In this document: one piece after another, positions 1 through 13,200 of the stretch
How positions within the stretch are numbered: the stretch's first letter is position 1
How the letters are laid out: each line of letters starts with the position of its first letter
NCBI GenBank assembly: GCA_020002185.1
Contig: CM034543.1
Coordinates: forward strand, 28,297,185 to 28,361,184
Length of the DNA: 64,000 bases
Source of the DNA: Paraescarpia echinospica
Lineage: Eukaryota > Annelida > Polychaeta > Sabellida > Siboglinidae
Direction: 5' to 3'
Position numbers and translations under genes: made by a program
The notes under the pieces: model-generated
Seen by the model: the letters and a program-made list of their open reading frames with translations, nothing else
The model's database searches: none
Told to the model about the DNA's origin: nothing

Positions 1-995
1 TGAATATGTAGCTATATAACAGTGGTATGATATGGTACATGCATGTGCAAAGGGAATATGTAGCTATATAACAGTGGTATGACATGGTACAGGTATGTGT
101 AAAGTGAATATGTAGCTATATAACAGTGGTATGATATGGTACATGTATGTGCAAAGTGAATATGTAGCTATATAACAGTGGTATGATATGGTACATGCAT
201 GTGCAAAGTGAATATGTAGCTATATAACAGTGGTATGACATGGTACATGTATGTGCAAAGTGAATATGTAGCTATATAACAGTGGTATGACATGGTACAT
301 GTATGTGCAAAGTGAATATGTAGCTATATAACAGTGGTATGATATGGTACATGCATGTGCAAAGTGAATATGTAGCTATATAACAGTGGTATGACATGGT
401 ACATGTATGTGCAAAGTGAATATGTAGCTATATAACAGTGGTATGATATGGTACATGTATGTGCAAAGTGAATATGTAGCTATATAACAGTGGTATGATA
501 TGGTACATGTATGTGCAAAGTGAATATGTAGCTATATAACAGTGGTATGACATGGTACATGTATGTGCAAAGGGAATATGTAGCTATATAACAGTGGTAT
601 GATATGGTACATGTATGTGCAAAGGGAATATGTAGCTATATAACAGTGGTATGATATGGTACATGTATGTGCAAAGGGAATATGTAGCTATATAACAGTG
701 GTATGACATGGTACATGTATGTGCAAAGGGAATATGTAGCTATATAACAGTGGTATGATATGGTACATGTATGTGCAAAGTGAATATGTAGCTATATAAC
801 AGTGGTATGACATGGTACATGTATGTGCAAAGGGAATATGTAGCTATATAACAGTGGTATGATATGGTACATGTATGTGCAAAGTGAATATGTAGCTATA
901 TAACAGCGGTATGACATGGTACATGTATGTGCAAAGGGAATATGTAGCTATATAACAGTGGTATGACACGGTACAGGTATGTGTAAAGGGAATGT
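1..995. repeat. 52-bp minisatellite, about 19 copies
   Basis: Unit starts gaatatgtagctatataaca and ends with tatgtgcaaag(t/g). Variation is mostly tatgg/catgg and gcatg/gtatg. It lies in the intron after exon 41 and continues beyond the left edge, so I cannot tell whether it touches the next exon. Confidence 0.97.
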
Positions 996-1072
996 ATCAA
1001 CAACCATCATACTAATGTCACACACATTTATCTACAATCACTGTTGTGTTGGTACACGTGCGGTCTACCTAC

Positions 1073-1207
1073 CTGGAACGTAGTCCTTGTCGACCTCCAT
1101 GAGGTCTGCAACGGAGAGCGGCATGCCAGCGAGTTGCTTCCACACAGGCTCGGCCAGGGTCAGACTGAGAGGGCTACCAGTGCGGATAGCTATCCCCAGT
1201 AGGATGC
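1073..1207 (-). CDS. HERC2: HERC2 exon 41 (last in window): HECT N-lobe
   Basis: Acceptor gtgttgcag, donor gtaggt. Encodes [20 protein letters not shown] and [20 protein letters not shown]. Ends in phase 1, so coding continues left of the window; the catalytic cysteine lobe is not included. Confidence 0.96.
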
Positions 1208-4200
1208 CTGCAACACAAACTACATGACTGATAAGAGCTACACCTGCAGTGGACTATCAATGTCTTACAGCTGGCTGCCCCTAATGCTGGTCACTGACTG
1301 TCTGCCTGTATGTCTGTCTGACTGACTCTCTTTCTGTTTATATGTCAGTCTGACTGCCAGGCTGTCTATTTGTTTATCTCTGTCTGTCTGTCCATCCGTC
1401 TGTCTGTCTGTCCGTCTGTCAGGCTATCTCTCTGTTCGTCCATCTATCTGTCCGTCCGCCTGTCAGGCTGTCTCTCTCTGTATGTCCGTCTGTCTGTCCA
1501 TCTATCTGTCTGTCAGCCCATCTGTCCGTCCATCTGTCTGTCTGTCTGTCTGTCTATCTGTCTGTCTGTCCATCCATCTATCTGTCCGTCCACCTGTTAG
1601 GCTGTCTCTCTCTGTATGTCCGTCTGTCTGTCCGTCCATCTGTCTGTCTGTCTGTCTGTCTATCTGTCTGTCCGTCCATCTGTCTGTCTGTCTGTCTGTC
1701 TATCTGTCTGTCTGTCCATCCATCTATCTGTCCGTCCACCTGTTAGGCTGTCTCTCTCTGTATGTCCGTCTGTCTGTCCGTCCATCTGTCTGTCTGTCTG
1801 TCTGTCTATCTGTCTGTCCGTCCATCTGTCTGTCTGTCTGTCTGTCTATCTGTCTGTCTGTCCATCCATCTATCTGTCCGTCCACCTGTTAGGCTGTCTC
1901 TCTCTGTATGTCCGTCTGTCTGTCCATCTATCTGTCTGTCCGTCCATCTGTCTGTCTGTCTATCTGTCTGTCTGTCCATCCATCTATCTGTCCGTCTGCC
2001 TGTTAGGCTGTCTCTCTCTGTCTGTCCGTCTATCTGTCCATCTGTCTGTCTGTCCATCCACCTGTCTACAGCCAGCCTGACTCACTCACTTGTTGTTTTA
2101 AATACCCGTGAAAAGCACAAAACTTGACAGTTGAAACAGAGACAGCTGCCTACAATGACCATGTTTCTACGAGAGTCTACGACACACAACGTGAGCGATG
2201 GAGTGTGACTGACCGAGGAAGCGGAACATGTTCTGGTTGATGTGACTGTGCAGAAACGGGTTGAGCATGTAACAGTCGCGACTGGAGCCCGACTCATCAC
2301 GGCCGTTCGGAGTCTGCATGAGTAGAGCCACGGAGCCGTTCTGGAGCTCATCGCACATCTCCGCAATCGACTCACTGTAGCCTCCTCCACAGTCATCCAC
2401 ACTCTCACCTATAAAGTAAAAGTAAAGATAGGTTCTTATATAGCGCAGTATCCAGTCCTCAAGACTGCTGAAAGCGCTTCACACTTTACTCCCTGGCAGA
2501 CCTGTTCAATCGACCATCATACTGACTTCTCTGGAAGCATTCAGCCATGCTGCAATTAATGCACGAAGACTATTCATACACAAATATCCACCACTGTCTA
2601 TAGCCAGGTACTCATTCATACAGATGAGTGAACTGGAGCAATGTAGAGTGAACAAACTTGCCCAAGGTTTGACACCATAGCAGAGGATTTGAACCCGGGT
2701 TCTCTCTGTTGAGAGTCCGACGCTCTAGGCACTGTGCCACATCGCTCCTATGTAGGACATTCATGTAGTTTCAGTAATATGTGCAGTTAGCTTACGAATA
2801 CATTTATTTCAGGTAAAACCCATAAACAATCAGTATATATAAATAGGTATAAAAATACATAGCTTTTACAAGTAAATAACTTAGAAATACAAATTGATAC
2901 AATAAAAATAAAATAATGTAATAAGTTAATAAATAAATAAGTTATTAACAATTGGAATAGATAGCTAGAATTAATTATTTAAATAAACATTACAGCTCTC
3001 CTTGTCATTTCCAGTGTAAAGTGTCCTTTGATCTAGGGCACGGGCTTTTTATTATCACGGTTCCTACAGTACGGCAAGACGGACCGACAGTTCTAGGTCC
3101 AAGTAAAGTACAACTGATTCAGTGAACACCTGCACATTGCGCAGGATATCTGCCAGGGGTAATGAAGTAAACTATCACACCTTGCTTGTGGGGATGGAAT
3201 ATCCCAATAAACACATAATGATAGTTGTAGAATGAAGTTAAGTCAAGTACTTGTTCTATCTGACAGAGTAATACATTTTACTGTTACATAACAAATTGAT
3301 GTGATATCGTCTGTAGTGTAATAATAACAACTTATTTCCTGATTACAGCGAGGTCAATCTATAACCGATTGTAGTCACAGACAAAGACTGCAAAGCACGT
3401 CTAACACCTTGTTCACAGTTCAAAACTGTTCTAAATTGTTCACAGTTCAAAACTGTTCTAAATTGTTCACAGTTCAAAACTGTTCTAAGTTGATGGATCA
3501 AATTATAATAACAACTTCATTAACTGGATCATTCACTCAGACCCCCAAAGGGTCAACACCTATTATCAACCCACACCTATTACTGTTCACTCAGACCCCT
3601 ACAGGGTCAACACCTATTATCAACCCACACCTATTACCGTTCACTCAGACCCCTACAGGGTCAACACCTATTATCAACCCACACCTATTACTGTTCACTC
3701 AGACCCCTACAGGGTCAACACCTATTATCAACCCACACCTATTACCGTTCATTCAGACCCCTACAGGGTCAACACCTATTATCAACCCACACCTATTACC
3801 GTTCACTCAGAACCATACAGGGTCAACACCTATTATCAACCCACACCTATTACTGTTCACTCAGACCCCTACAGGGTCAACACCTATTATCAACCCACAC
3901 CTATTACCGTTCACTCAGGCCCCATACAGTGGCGACACCTATTATCAATCAGTGAGGCCCCTACAGTGGCGACACCTATTATCAACTATTCAGGCCCCTT
4001 CAGTGGCGACACCTACCGATGAACTTCACTTTCCAGATGCGGTGCGGCAGCATGAGTGAGTCGGGGCCAAACAGTGCCATCTTTGAGCAGACCTGGCCGA
4101 ACACAGACTTGATTCCATCGGGCCCGGCCAGGCCGCCCTTAGAGCGAGACCGCTTCACCTGCGAACACACACCTCACTTATCTAACATCATCTTCCACCG

Positions 4201-7200
4201 CGTTCACAAGCATTATGAGGGGTGGGGGGTCAAGTACTTGTACTTATCGTATTCATTCTAGTAAGCATACATGCCCCAACACAACACGGAATGCCCATCC
4301 TGCTTACATCTATAATCAATATTATATATTTAAAAAATAGTTCATAATTAATAATATTATTACTGTTTATTACTACAATTAAAATATACTTAGATTTGCT
4401 CATTATTATCATAAACTATGACTTACACTTAATTTTCTTAACTTTCTACATTAAAAAGGAAATGGCATGTGATGCTGAAATGGAAACTATCTTAGGATGA
4501 TTTTACAATAAAATTTGATCTGCTTCATATATTTGTTGTGCTTGAATGATACTGTGTTGTCCAGGAGACTGTCTCCAAAAACCATTACCTCTTCAACAAT
4601 TAACAGCTTTTACTGCAGAGCAGTGTGCTCTAGACAGGATGGAGAGGTGTGACATCCAGGAGGATAGCGAGGGGTCAAATTGGCCTAGACACTTAAGGTG
4701 GCTGCATTGGCTATTATATGCTTCTTTTGAATTAATCATTTCTAATATAAGTTTTGAAGATAAGCTAACCATTTTTTCTCAGAGTTGGCCTCAGATACTA
4801 AACAATACTCCAGACCAAAAAGAATTGATTTTTTATGTTGTTTAGAGATATTTAAATGTGTTTAAAGACAATTAAAAAATATGTCAAAATCATCTTAAAA
4901 TGGCATTTTATTTCATTTTGAGAAACTCCCCAAAAGAAAAAATTGTATGGTTGTAAGTACAAACATGTTATTGACATTCAAACGTTTTTTTTTGTAAACA
5001 AATGCATATTAAGTTGGATACAGCTTCATAAACATTTTGCTACAATGTTGAAAGACAGCAAAAATCCGTACTGCATTTTTGGCACGACCCCTTCACCAAA
5101 CAAAACCATCCCGTGCAATTTTGGGTAAACACAAGTCGAGTTCATATGCCAAGTTATGGCTTTGGAAGTATTGTAGTTTTTTTAATAAAAAATTACATTA
5201 AGTAATACTTCCCGGTTGTTACCAATAATAAAAGTGTCACCAGATGCTTGTTTTTTGTTTAGAAATGTTACTTTCTTTACTGGCATTTTGGCTTATTTCA
5301 ACACAATTTGTTAGTCACTTCTATTACTGAGATTTCCCCCCAAGGTTTTCCCGCCAAGTTGTCTCATGATATTGTGTTATGAAGGGCCATGTGTTGAACT
5401 TGTGGTAGACAAGATTGAGTGGCACCTGCTGTGGTCAGTCACGTGTCACTGCAAATGGTGACTGAGGTCGGGCATTATCGGAGAATTAACAAAACTACCA
5501 GTCAGTATTTGGTGATTTGACAACGTGATGTATTTAGGTAATTATAATATAACAGCATAGTGGCATGAGAATAACCAGACTATTATGATCTGACTGCACA
5601 CATGATCGGCACTATGGAAACATCGTCAGTTTCCAAGAATCTGAAAAGGGACTTTCCACAAACACACTAAAAATACTAGTTTTTAAAGGACTGATTGGTG
5701 ACATATGGTGATAGTGCCTTGGTTTTATTAATAGTACACATGTTCATACCGACACCTACTAATGTTCTATGAAGAAAAAAATAAAGAAATCAACTGACAT
5801 GATACCCGGTGCAGCTACCTTAAGTCAAGTAAGTCTACAACAATATTGTTAAGATGGCTAGCCCAGTAGCGCCACCTACCTGTATTCGATTGATCTCAAT
5901 CACAGGTCCGTGCTGGCGGTCACGAATCATCGTGGCCTGTATGACCTTCCGGAACGCAGCTTCCTGAAGGGTGAACGAGGTCAACGTTACAGCCTACATT
6001 ACAGATGATGCCACAGATGAAGCCTGCTACTTGATTTAATCAGATTTGGCTAGTTAACGAAACAAGACACGTAGCTGTGTGAGCTGCCATAATGACCACC
6101 TGTATTCGGACACCTATAAATAACTAAATAATCAGACATACGAAAACATGAGGAAAGTTATATCAACATAAGTGTCCAAAAATGTACAAAAATTATTTTT
6201 GTGTCGATTTTTAGGGTGTCTGAAAACAAACAGTCCTAACACATACGGTCACTATGGTACAGTGGAACCTCACTAGTGAGATGACCATACTAGTGAGATG
6301 ACCATACTAGTGAGATGACCATACTAGTGAGATGATCACACTAGTGAGATGACCACACTAGTGAGATGACCACACTAGTGAGATGACCACACTAGTGAGA
6401 TGACCATATTAGTGAGATGACCATATTAATAGTGAGACTTATTTCCTATATTTATTGCTACAGAAATAATTTGGGACTATCCGAGGGTGACCTTAATTGT
6501 GAGGTGGCTGGATTACTGAAGTGACCGTACACTCAGGTTTTACTGTATATCAAGCAATTATCCCCGACACAAAATGCAGAGAAAGCGGAGAAAGCGACTG
6601 GTTTGACACACATAAACGACCTTGCGGTGACTGACCTTGGCGGAGCTCACGAGAACCCCCCGGAGCATGTCGGGGCCACAGAGCCCTCCGGAGGTGAGCT
6701 GCTCCTCCGGCCCCTGTTGTAGCTCAAACATCGGCAGCGATGGACAGAAGAGATCAGAGAAGTGGTGGAGGAGTATGAGACGGTTACGCAGCGTCACTAT
6801 GGCAACGCCAGTCAGCTGACTGTACTCCATGGGCACGTGGGACGGGAGACGTCCGGCGTTGACCGGCTTGCTGGTTGACCACGCGAGGCTGTGGGCGGAG
6901 CCACATGCCACACGGTTGATCTTCTTGCCTGTTACAGCAACACACCATCAGAGAACAGCTACACGAATCTATATATTAATAATAATATTAATAATACCAA
7001 TATACATATTTATAGACTGACTTGAATGCACTGTATGTGTATCTCCTCCCAGGCGCCGACGTCCACTCTCCACTTTCTATATTCCCTCGCCTCCTTAGAC
7101 CATTCGTCTTTGACACACCAACTGGCGAAGTATTTAAAGAAACACAAAGGTAGCTATTATCCGACTTTTTACTTTATTCAGTTGTCAGTCATTCCCCAGA

Positions 7201-10200
7201 TGACACCAATGGTGCTATGTTACTATTACTAAGACTAAGGAACACCCACTACATCTGCTGTATGAGCTACAGCACGACAGGTTACCTTGAAGTGCCGCCA
7301 CTAGCCGTGGTCTCTGGATGGCGTTGGTTGTTCCATCTCCCAACTGACCCTCGTCGTTGTCACCCCAAGTGTACACTTCACCTAAAACAAACCAAGTGTA
7401 CACCTCACCTAAAACAAACCAAGTGTACACCTCACCTAAAACAAACCAAGTGTACGCCTCACCTAAAACAAACCAAGTGTACACCTCACCTAAAACAAGC
7501 CAAGTGTACATCTCACCTAAAACAAGCCAAGTGTACATCTCACCTAAAACAAGCCAAGTGTACTCCTCACCTAAAACAAGCCAAGTGTACACCTCACCTA
7601 AAACAACCCTAATGTAAACATAATTATGTAATGTATGAGTGGTTCTTTAAAAAGCTATTCCCCACCTATGTCAGTATTTTAGAGGTGCATGTTTGTTTCT
7701 AGAGTTATTCACCCACCTCCCCTTCCTTCCGTATAGTGATCAGTCATTATTGACTATTCTATCCCTGTATGGGGGATCTGCATTGGTACACCACGATGGC
7801 AACATCAATGGAAATTTTTTACTAATAATCTACATATTATTAATAATCTACATAATACTAATAATCTATATATCCTACCCCCTAGACTTAGCCTAAATAA
7901 ATACATTTACAAATGTAACTAGCTAGTAGTGGAGCTGCCTGCGGGCTACCGCGGTTGCTTTTCACCCCGAAGGGCTATCTGGCCCGAACACTACCTAATG
8001 TAGTGCCGGGCTCACAATTGGCCAGCTGGGGAAAAAGAGAAACAGAACAAAATAAAACAGAGAAAAAACAAACAAACAACAACAAAAACCTGTGTTCGTT
8101 TGAACTGTATATTTGTTTCTAGTGTTAGTATTCCACCTGAGTCCGTGCATTACAGCTGTGTGTTTGTTTCTAGACATATTCACCCACACATCTCCGTACA
8201 TTAGAGCTGTATGTATTGTTTCTAGAGTTATTCACTTGTCTGTGTCCACGCATTCGAGCTGTATGTTTGTTTCTAGAGTTATTAATCCACCTGCGTCTGT
8301 GCATTAGAGCTGTATGTTCGTTTCTAGTCATTCACCCATCTGCATCCATGCATTAGAGCTGTATGTTTGTTTCCAGACATATCAACCCACCTGTATCCAT
8401 GTATTAAATTTTAAGCTGTATGTTTTTATTTCTAGAGTTATCTTGTCCATGCATTTGAACTGTACGTTTGTTTCTAGAGTCACTCACCCATGTGTCCACA
8501 CATCACAGGACTGTTTTTTTTTTAGAGTTATTCACCCACCTGTCTCTGTGAATTAGAGCTGTATGTTTGTTTCTAGAATTATTCACCAAGCTATGCCCAT
8601 GCATTAGAACTGTACATTTGTTTCTAGAGTTATTCACCCACCTGTGTCCGTGCATGCGACACAGTGCAGTGATCCACAAGCGACAGAGATGATCTTTTTG
8701 CCCTGGAGAGCGGTTACCCTGCGAGGGCGTCTCACGTGGTCGTCAGTGCCATGGCCCAGACGGTGGTAGTCCCCTTTACCCCTGTCACCAAGCAATATTC
8801 AAAGCATTTCAGAAACAAAACAAGTATCTCATGTAATGGACAGCAGTATTGATATCTTTATTTCATGCAAGAATATTGCTAGGCCCGCATGAGCTCACTT
8901 TATGTTTCACAGGCCCAACATTTGACTTGTGTAGCAAGGTATATGTGTACAAATTACTGTACTAAAAGTACTGTTGCTTCTCCATCTATAAAAGGGAGAG
9001 TGAGCTTGAATGAGTGAGCAGGATAACGAAAGAGAGAAAGAGCATGAAAGTGAGAGAGTGTCAGAGTGAGAGAGAGCGTGTGACAACAAGAGAACGTGAG
9101 AGCAAGAGAGTGTGAGAGCAAGATAGCGGGCAAGAGAGTGTGAGAGCAAGAGAGAGCGGGCAAGAGAGTGTGAGAGCAAGAGAGAGCGGGCAAGAGAGTG
9201 TGAGAGCAAGAGAGAGCGGGCAAGAGTGTGAGAGCAAGAGAGAACGGGCAAGAGAGTGTGAGAGCAAGAGAGAGCGGGCAAGAGAGTGTGAGAGCAGGAG
9301 AGAGCGGGCAAGAGAGTGTAAGAGCAAGAGAGAGCGGGCAAGAGAGTGTGAGAGCAAGAGAGAGCGGGCAAGAGAGTGTGAGGGCAGGAGATAGCGGGCA
9401 AGAGAGTGTGAGAGCAGGAGAGTGCGGGCAAGAGAGTGTGAGAGCAAGAGAGAGTGAGAGCAGGAGAGAGCGGGCAAGAGAGTGTGAGAGCAGGAGAGAG
9501 CGGGCAAGAGAGTGTGAGAGCAAGAGAGAGCGGGCAAGAGAGTGTGAGAGCAAGAGAGAGCGGGCAAGAGTGTGAGAGCAGGAGAGAGCGGGCAAGAGTG
9601 TGAGAGCAAGAGTGTGAGATTAAGAGAGTGTGAGAGCAAGAGAGAACGGGCAAGAGAATGTGAGAGCAAGAGAGAACGGGCAAGAGTGTGAGAGCAAGAG
9701 AGAGCGGGCAAGAGAGTGTGAGAGCAGGAGAGAGCGGGCAAGAGTGTGAGAGCAAGAGAGAGCGGGCAAGAGAGTGTGAGAGCAAGAGAGAGCGGGCAAG
9801 AGAGTGAGAGCAGGAGAGAGTGGGCAAGAGAGTGTGAGATCAGGAGAGTGCGGGCAAGAGAGTGTGAGAGCAAGAGAGAGTGAGAGCAGGAGAGAGCGGG
9901 CAAGAGAGTGTGAGAGCAAGAGAGAGCGAACAGAGTGTGAGAACAAGAGAAGCCCGGGCAAGAGGTGAAGTGATAAGAGAGGCAGACAGAGGTGTGAGGA
10001 AACAAAAGTGTGAGGAGCAAGAGAGGCGGGCAAAGAGGGAGTGTGAGGGAGCAAGAGAGGAAAGCGGACAGAGAGTGTAAGGAGCAGGCAGGAGAGTCTG
10101 AGACAAGAGAATGTAAAACAAGAGAAGGAGAGCAGACAAGGAGGTGTAGGGAACAAGAGAGGAGCGGGCAAGAGAGAGGTGTGAGAGCAGGAGAGGCGGA

Positions 10201-13200
10201 ACAGGAACTGTGAGAGCAGAGAGCTGAACCAAGGGTGTGAGGGAGCAAGAGAGAAGCCAGACAGAAGTGTGAGGAAGTAGGAGAGTGGGCAAAGAGTGTG
10301 AGCAGGAAGTCTGAGGGCAGAGAGTGGAAACAGAGGAAGCCAGACAAAGAGGGTGTGAGGAGCAGGAGAAGGCGGGCAAGAAGTGTGGAAACAAAGAAGT
10401 GAACGAAAGGTGTGACAGCAAGAGAAGAGGAGGCGGGCAAAGAGTCAGGAAACAAGAGAAGGCAGACAGAAGGTGTAGGGAGCAAGAGAGAGCGGGCAAG
10501 AGAGTGTGAGAGCAAGAGAGAGAGCGGGCAAGAGAGTGTGAGAGCAAGAGAGAGTGGGCAAGAGAGTGTGAGAGTAAGAGAGAACGGGCAAGAGTGTGAG
10601 AGCAAGAGAGAGCGGGCAAGAGTGTGAGTGCGAGACAGAGAAAGAGAAAGAGAGAGCATGCAAGAGAGAGAACAAGAGACACTAAGACAGTGAATATGAG
10701 AGTGACAGTGAGTGTGCGAGAGTGAGAAAGAGTGTGAGAGTTAGAGTGATAGTGTGAGACTGACAGTGTGTAAATGGAAATAGAGAGAGCAAGGATGAGA
10801 GGGATAGAGAGAGACCTACCATGTGTAGACGGCGCCTGACTTGGTGAGGGCGACAGAGAACTGTGATCCACACTCAACCTTGCACACCCCGAGCACCTGG
10901 AGGGCGTCTATCTTCATGGGTACTTTGCAGCCGTCCGACCCGCCCCGCCCTAGCTTGCCGTAGTCACCGTCACCCCACGACCATACACAGTCGTCATCCG
11001 TGATACACAGGGTCTGGGCGTCTCCGCTACCACACGCCATGTCCACCACGCGCATCCCCTTCAGTGTCTCAACCTGGCGGACAAACACACCACTTCAGTG
11101 TCTCCATCTGGAGGACAAACATGTCACTTCAGTGTCTCCATCTGGTGAACAAATACAACTTTTGTATCTCTATCTGGCAAACATCACTTCAGTGTCTCCA
11201 CCTGGTGAATAAATACAACTTCAGTGTCTCTATCTGGTGAACAAACACATCATTTCAGTATCGCCACCTGGTGAACAAACACATTCCTACTGTCTCCACC
11301 TGGTGTAAATAAATATGCATCACTATCTTGTCAATTTCTTCAAAATCAACTGAAATGGTAATAACACATATGACCTTCAAGACAATTATGGAGCGGTGGT
11401 TGCACGGTACAGCACCAGATTGTCAATTGAGGGAATGGTGGTTTGATTCCACCTGCCGTCGTTTGAAAACTCGTTCACCTCACATTGCCTGTGTCTTTCG
11501 AAAGAGACTCTAAAAGTCGTTGGTCCATTCTATACGGTGTCTCTGCCAGGGGAAGTAAAAGACCCCACACAGGGGGTAAATGTGTAACTTGTCGTGGACT
11601 CAGAGAGTGGTGGTCTTTGTCTCTAACCCACTGGATCTTGCTCCCAGGGGCTGGAGTTGCTTCCTGGTCGGGTGCGAGAGAGACGTCGTATATGAATGTA
11701 CATACACTCAAGACAAATATAATTAAATCAAAGAGCAACACACAAAACAGCGTCTAGGTACATACCAGCTTTGGCCTGGTCTGGTCCTCACTGTCTCCGT
11801 GCCCTAGCCGGCCGTAGCGCCCTTTACCCCAGGTGTAGAGTTCCCCCGCAGCACTGACACAGGCACTGTGAGCCCCGCCCGCTGCTATGTCTACAATGTC
11901 CTTGCCTCGCAGACTCTCTATCACACGAGGGCGGTCACAGGGACTACAACAAACACGTGACTTGGTGACACTAGGTGTGTCACAGAGACTACAACAAACA
12001 GGTGACTTGGACACATGGGGTCTGTCACAGAGACTACAACAAACAGGTGACTTGGTGACACGGGGTCTGTCACAGGGACTACAACAAACGGGTGACTTGG
12101 TGACACGAGGTTTGTCACAGGGACTAGAACAAACAGGTGACTTGGTGTACTTAGTTCAGCGTTGCATATGTGGAGCATCAAGGAGGGTCAGGGTTATGCT
12201 TCGGTTAAATCACGACGTTTATTTGACTGGAAACAAATGCACTAAATCTCGCACAATGCTCTGACACATTTGTAAACAATATGTTTTTGTACTTTGCTAA
12301 CATTTGAGATCATCCCTTAAGGAGCTGATAAAAACTAATGTTTGTGACAGTGAATCAAACAATTAAAATAAGAACACAAGTAATTTGACATGCGTTAACT
12401 TATCTAACAAGAAATCAAACATCCTGTATGATACCATGCACCGCTAAGGAACTGTTGTGTGGAAACATCAACTGTTCCCATAATAACAATAATAAATAAA
12501 TAAATAATAATAATGCACTCTATGTTTACATTCCTAACCAGAGTACAACTCTGTTCACGGGTGATGAAATGCTAAGACTTATATAATGATACTAAAATGT
12601 GAGCAATAAAATTAAACGTATAAAAAGGCTAACATTTAATTAAACAACGATGTAGTAAATAAACGTAAGCTAAAACTATCAAAGTGTACATACAAAAGCA
12701 CAATGTGGCATCGTTGACAGTTAAATTAAAATATAAAATAATAAAAATTGCCAAAATAAATAGACAATAAAATATTAATCGATAACTAATAAAATAATCT
12801 ACTAGTATAATAATAGATAATTAAAATAATAGTATTAATAAATACTATGGGGAGCGTGTGTTATAAATTAGACATTAAAAGCAAATTTGAAACAATAAGT
12901 CTTAAGATGTGCTTTAAATATGCTCAGAGACAGGTTTCTCAAAACTTTCAAAACTGTCAACAACAAAAACTTTCACAAAACTTTCTAAAACCCTACCTCC
13001 TGTTTGCATGCCCCAACTTGCCGTCTTCCCCCTCCCCCCAGGAGTAGACCTCTCCCTCGGCTGACAGGGCGAGGCAGTGCTTGCCCCCTGAGTTCACAGC
13101 AAGCTTCTTGATGAAGACATGTTGGATGGACTCGAGGAGGGTAGGAGCCGCCATCGACTCCGAGCCTCCGATACCCAGCCGACCTCCCGCGCCATACCCC

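Noticed and set aside
1..995. Regularly spaced repeats resembling a CRISPR array here and at 26.4-27.5 kb, 36-37.8 kb and 51.3-57.2 kb
   Set aside because: The repeats are head-to-tail with no unique spacers, in a spliced eukaryotic gene; they are minisatellites.
1370..2127. [14 protein letters not shown] frames
   Set aside because: Translation of tetranucleotide repeats; no start context or unique sequence.
9061..10659. Long minus-strand frames rich in LSHSLARS
   Set aside because: Produced by a purine/pyrimidine repeat with unit length divisible by three; frames overlap in several registers and lack non-repeat sequence.
12151..12996. tRNA or small RNA gene in AT-rich introns
   Set aside because: No cloverleaf or conserved box sequences were seen beyond the SINE heads.
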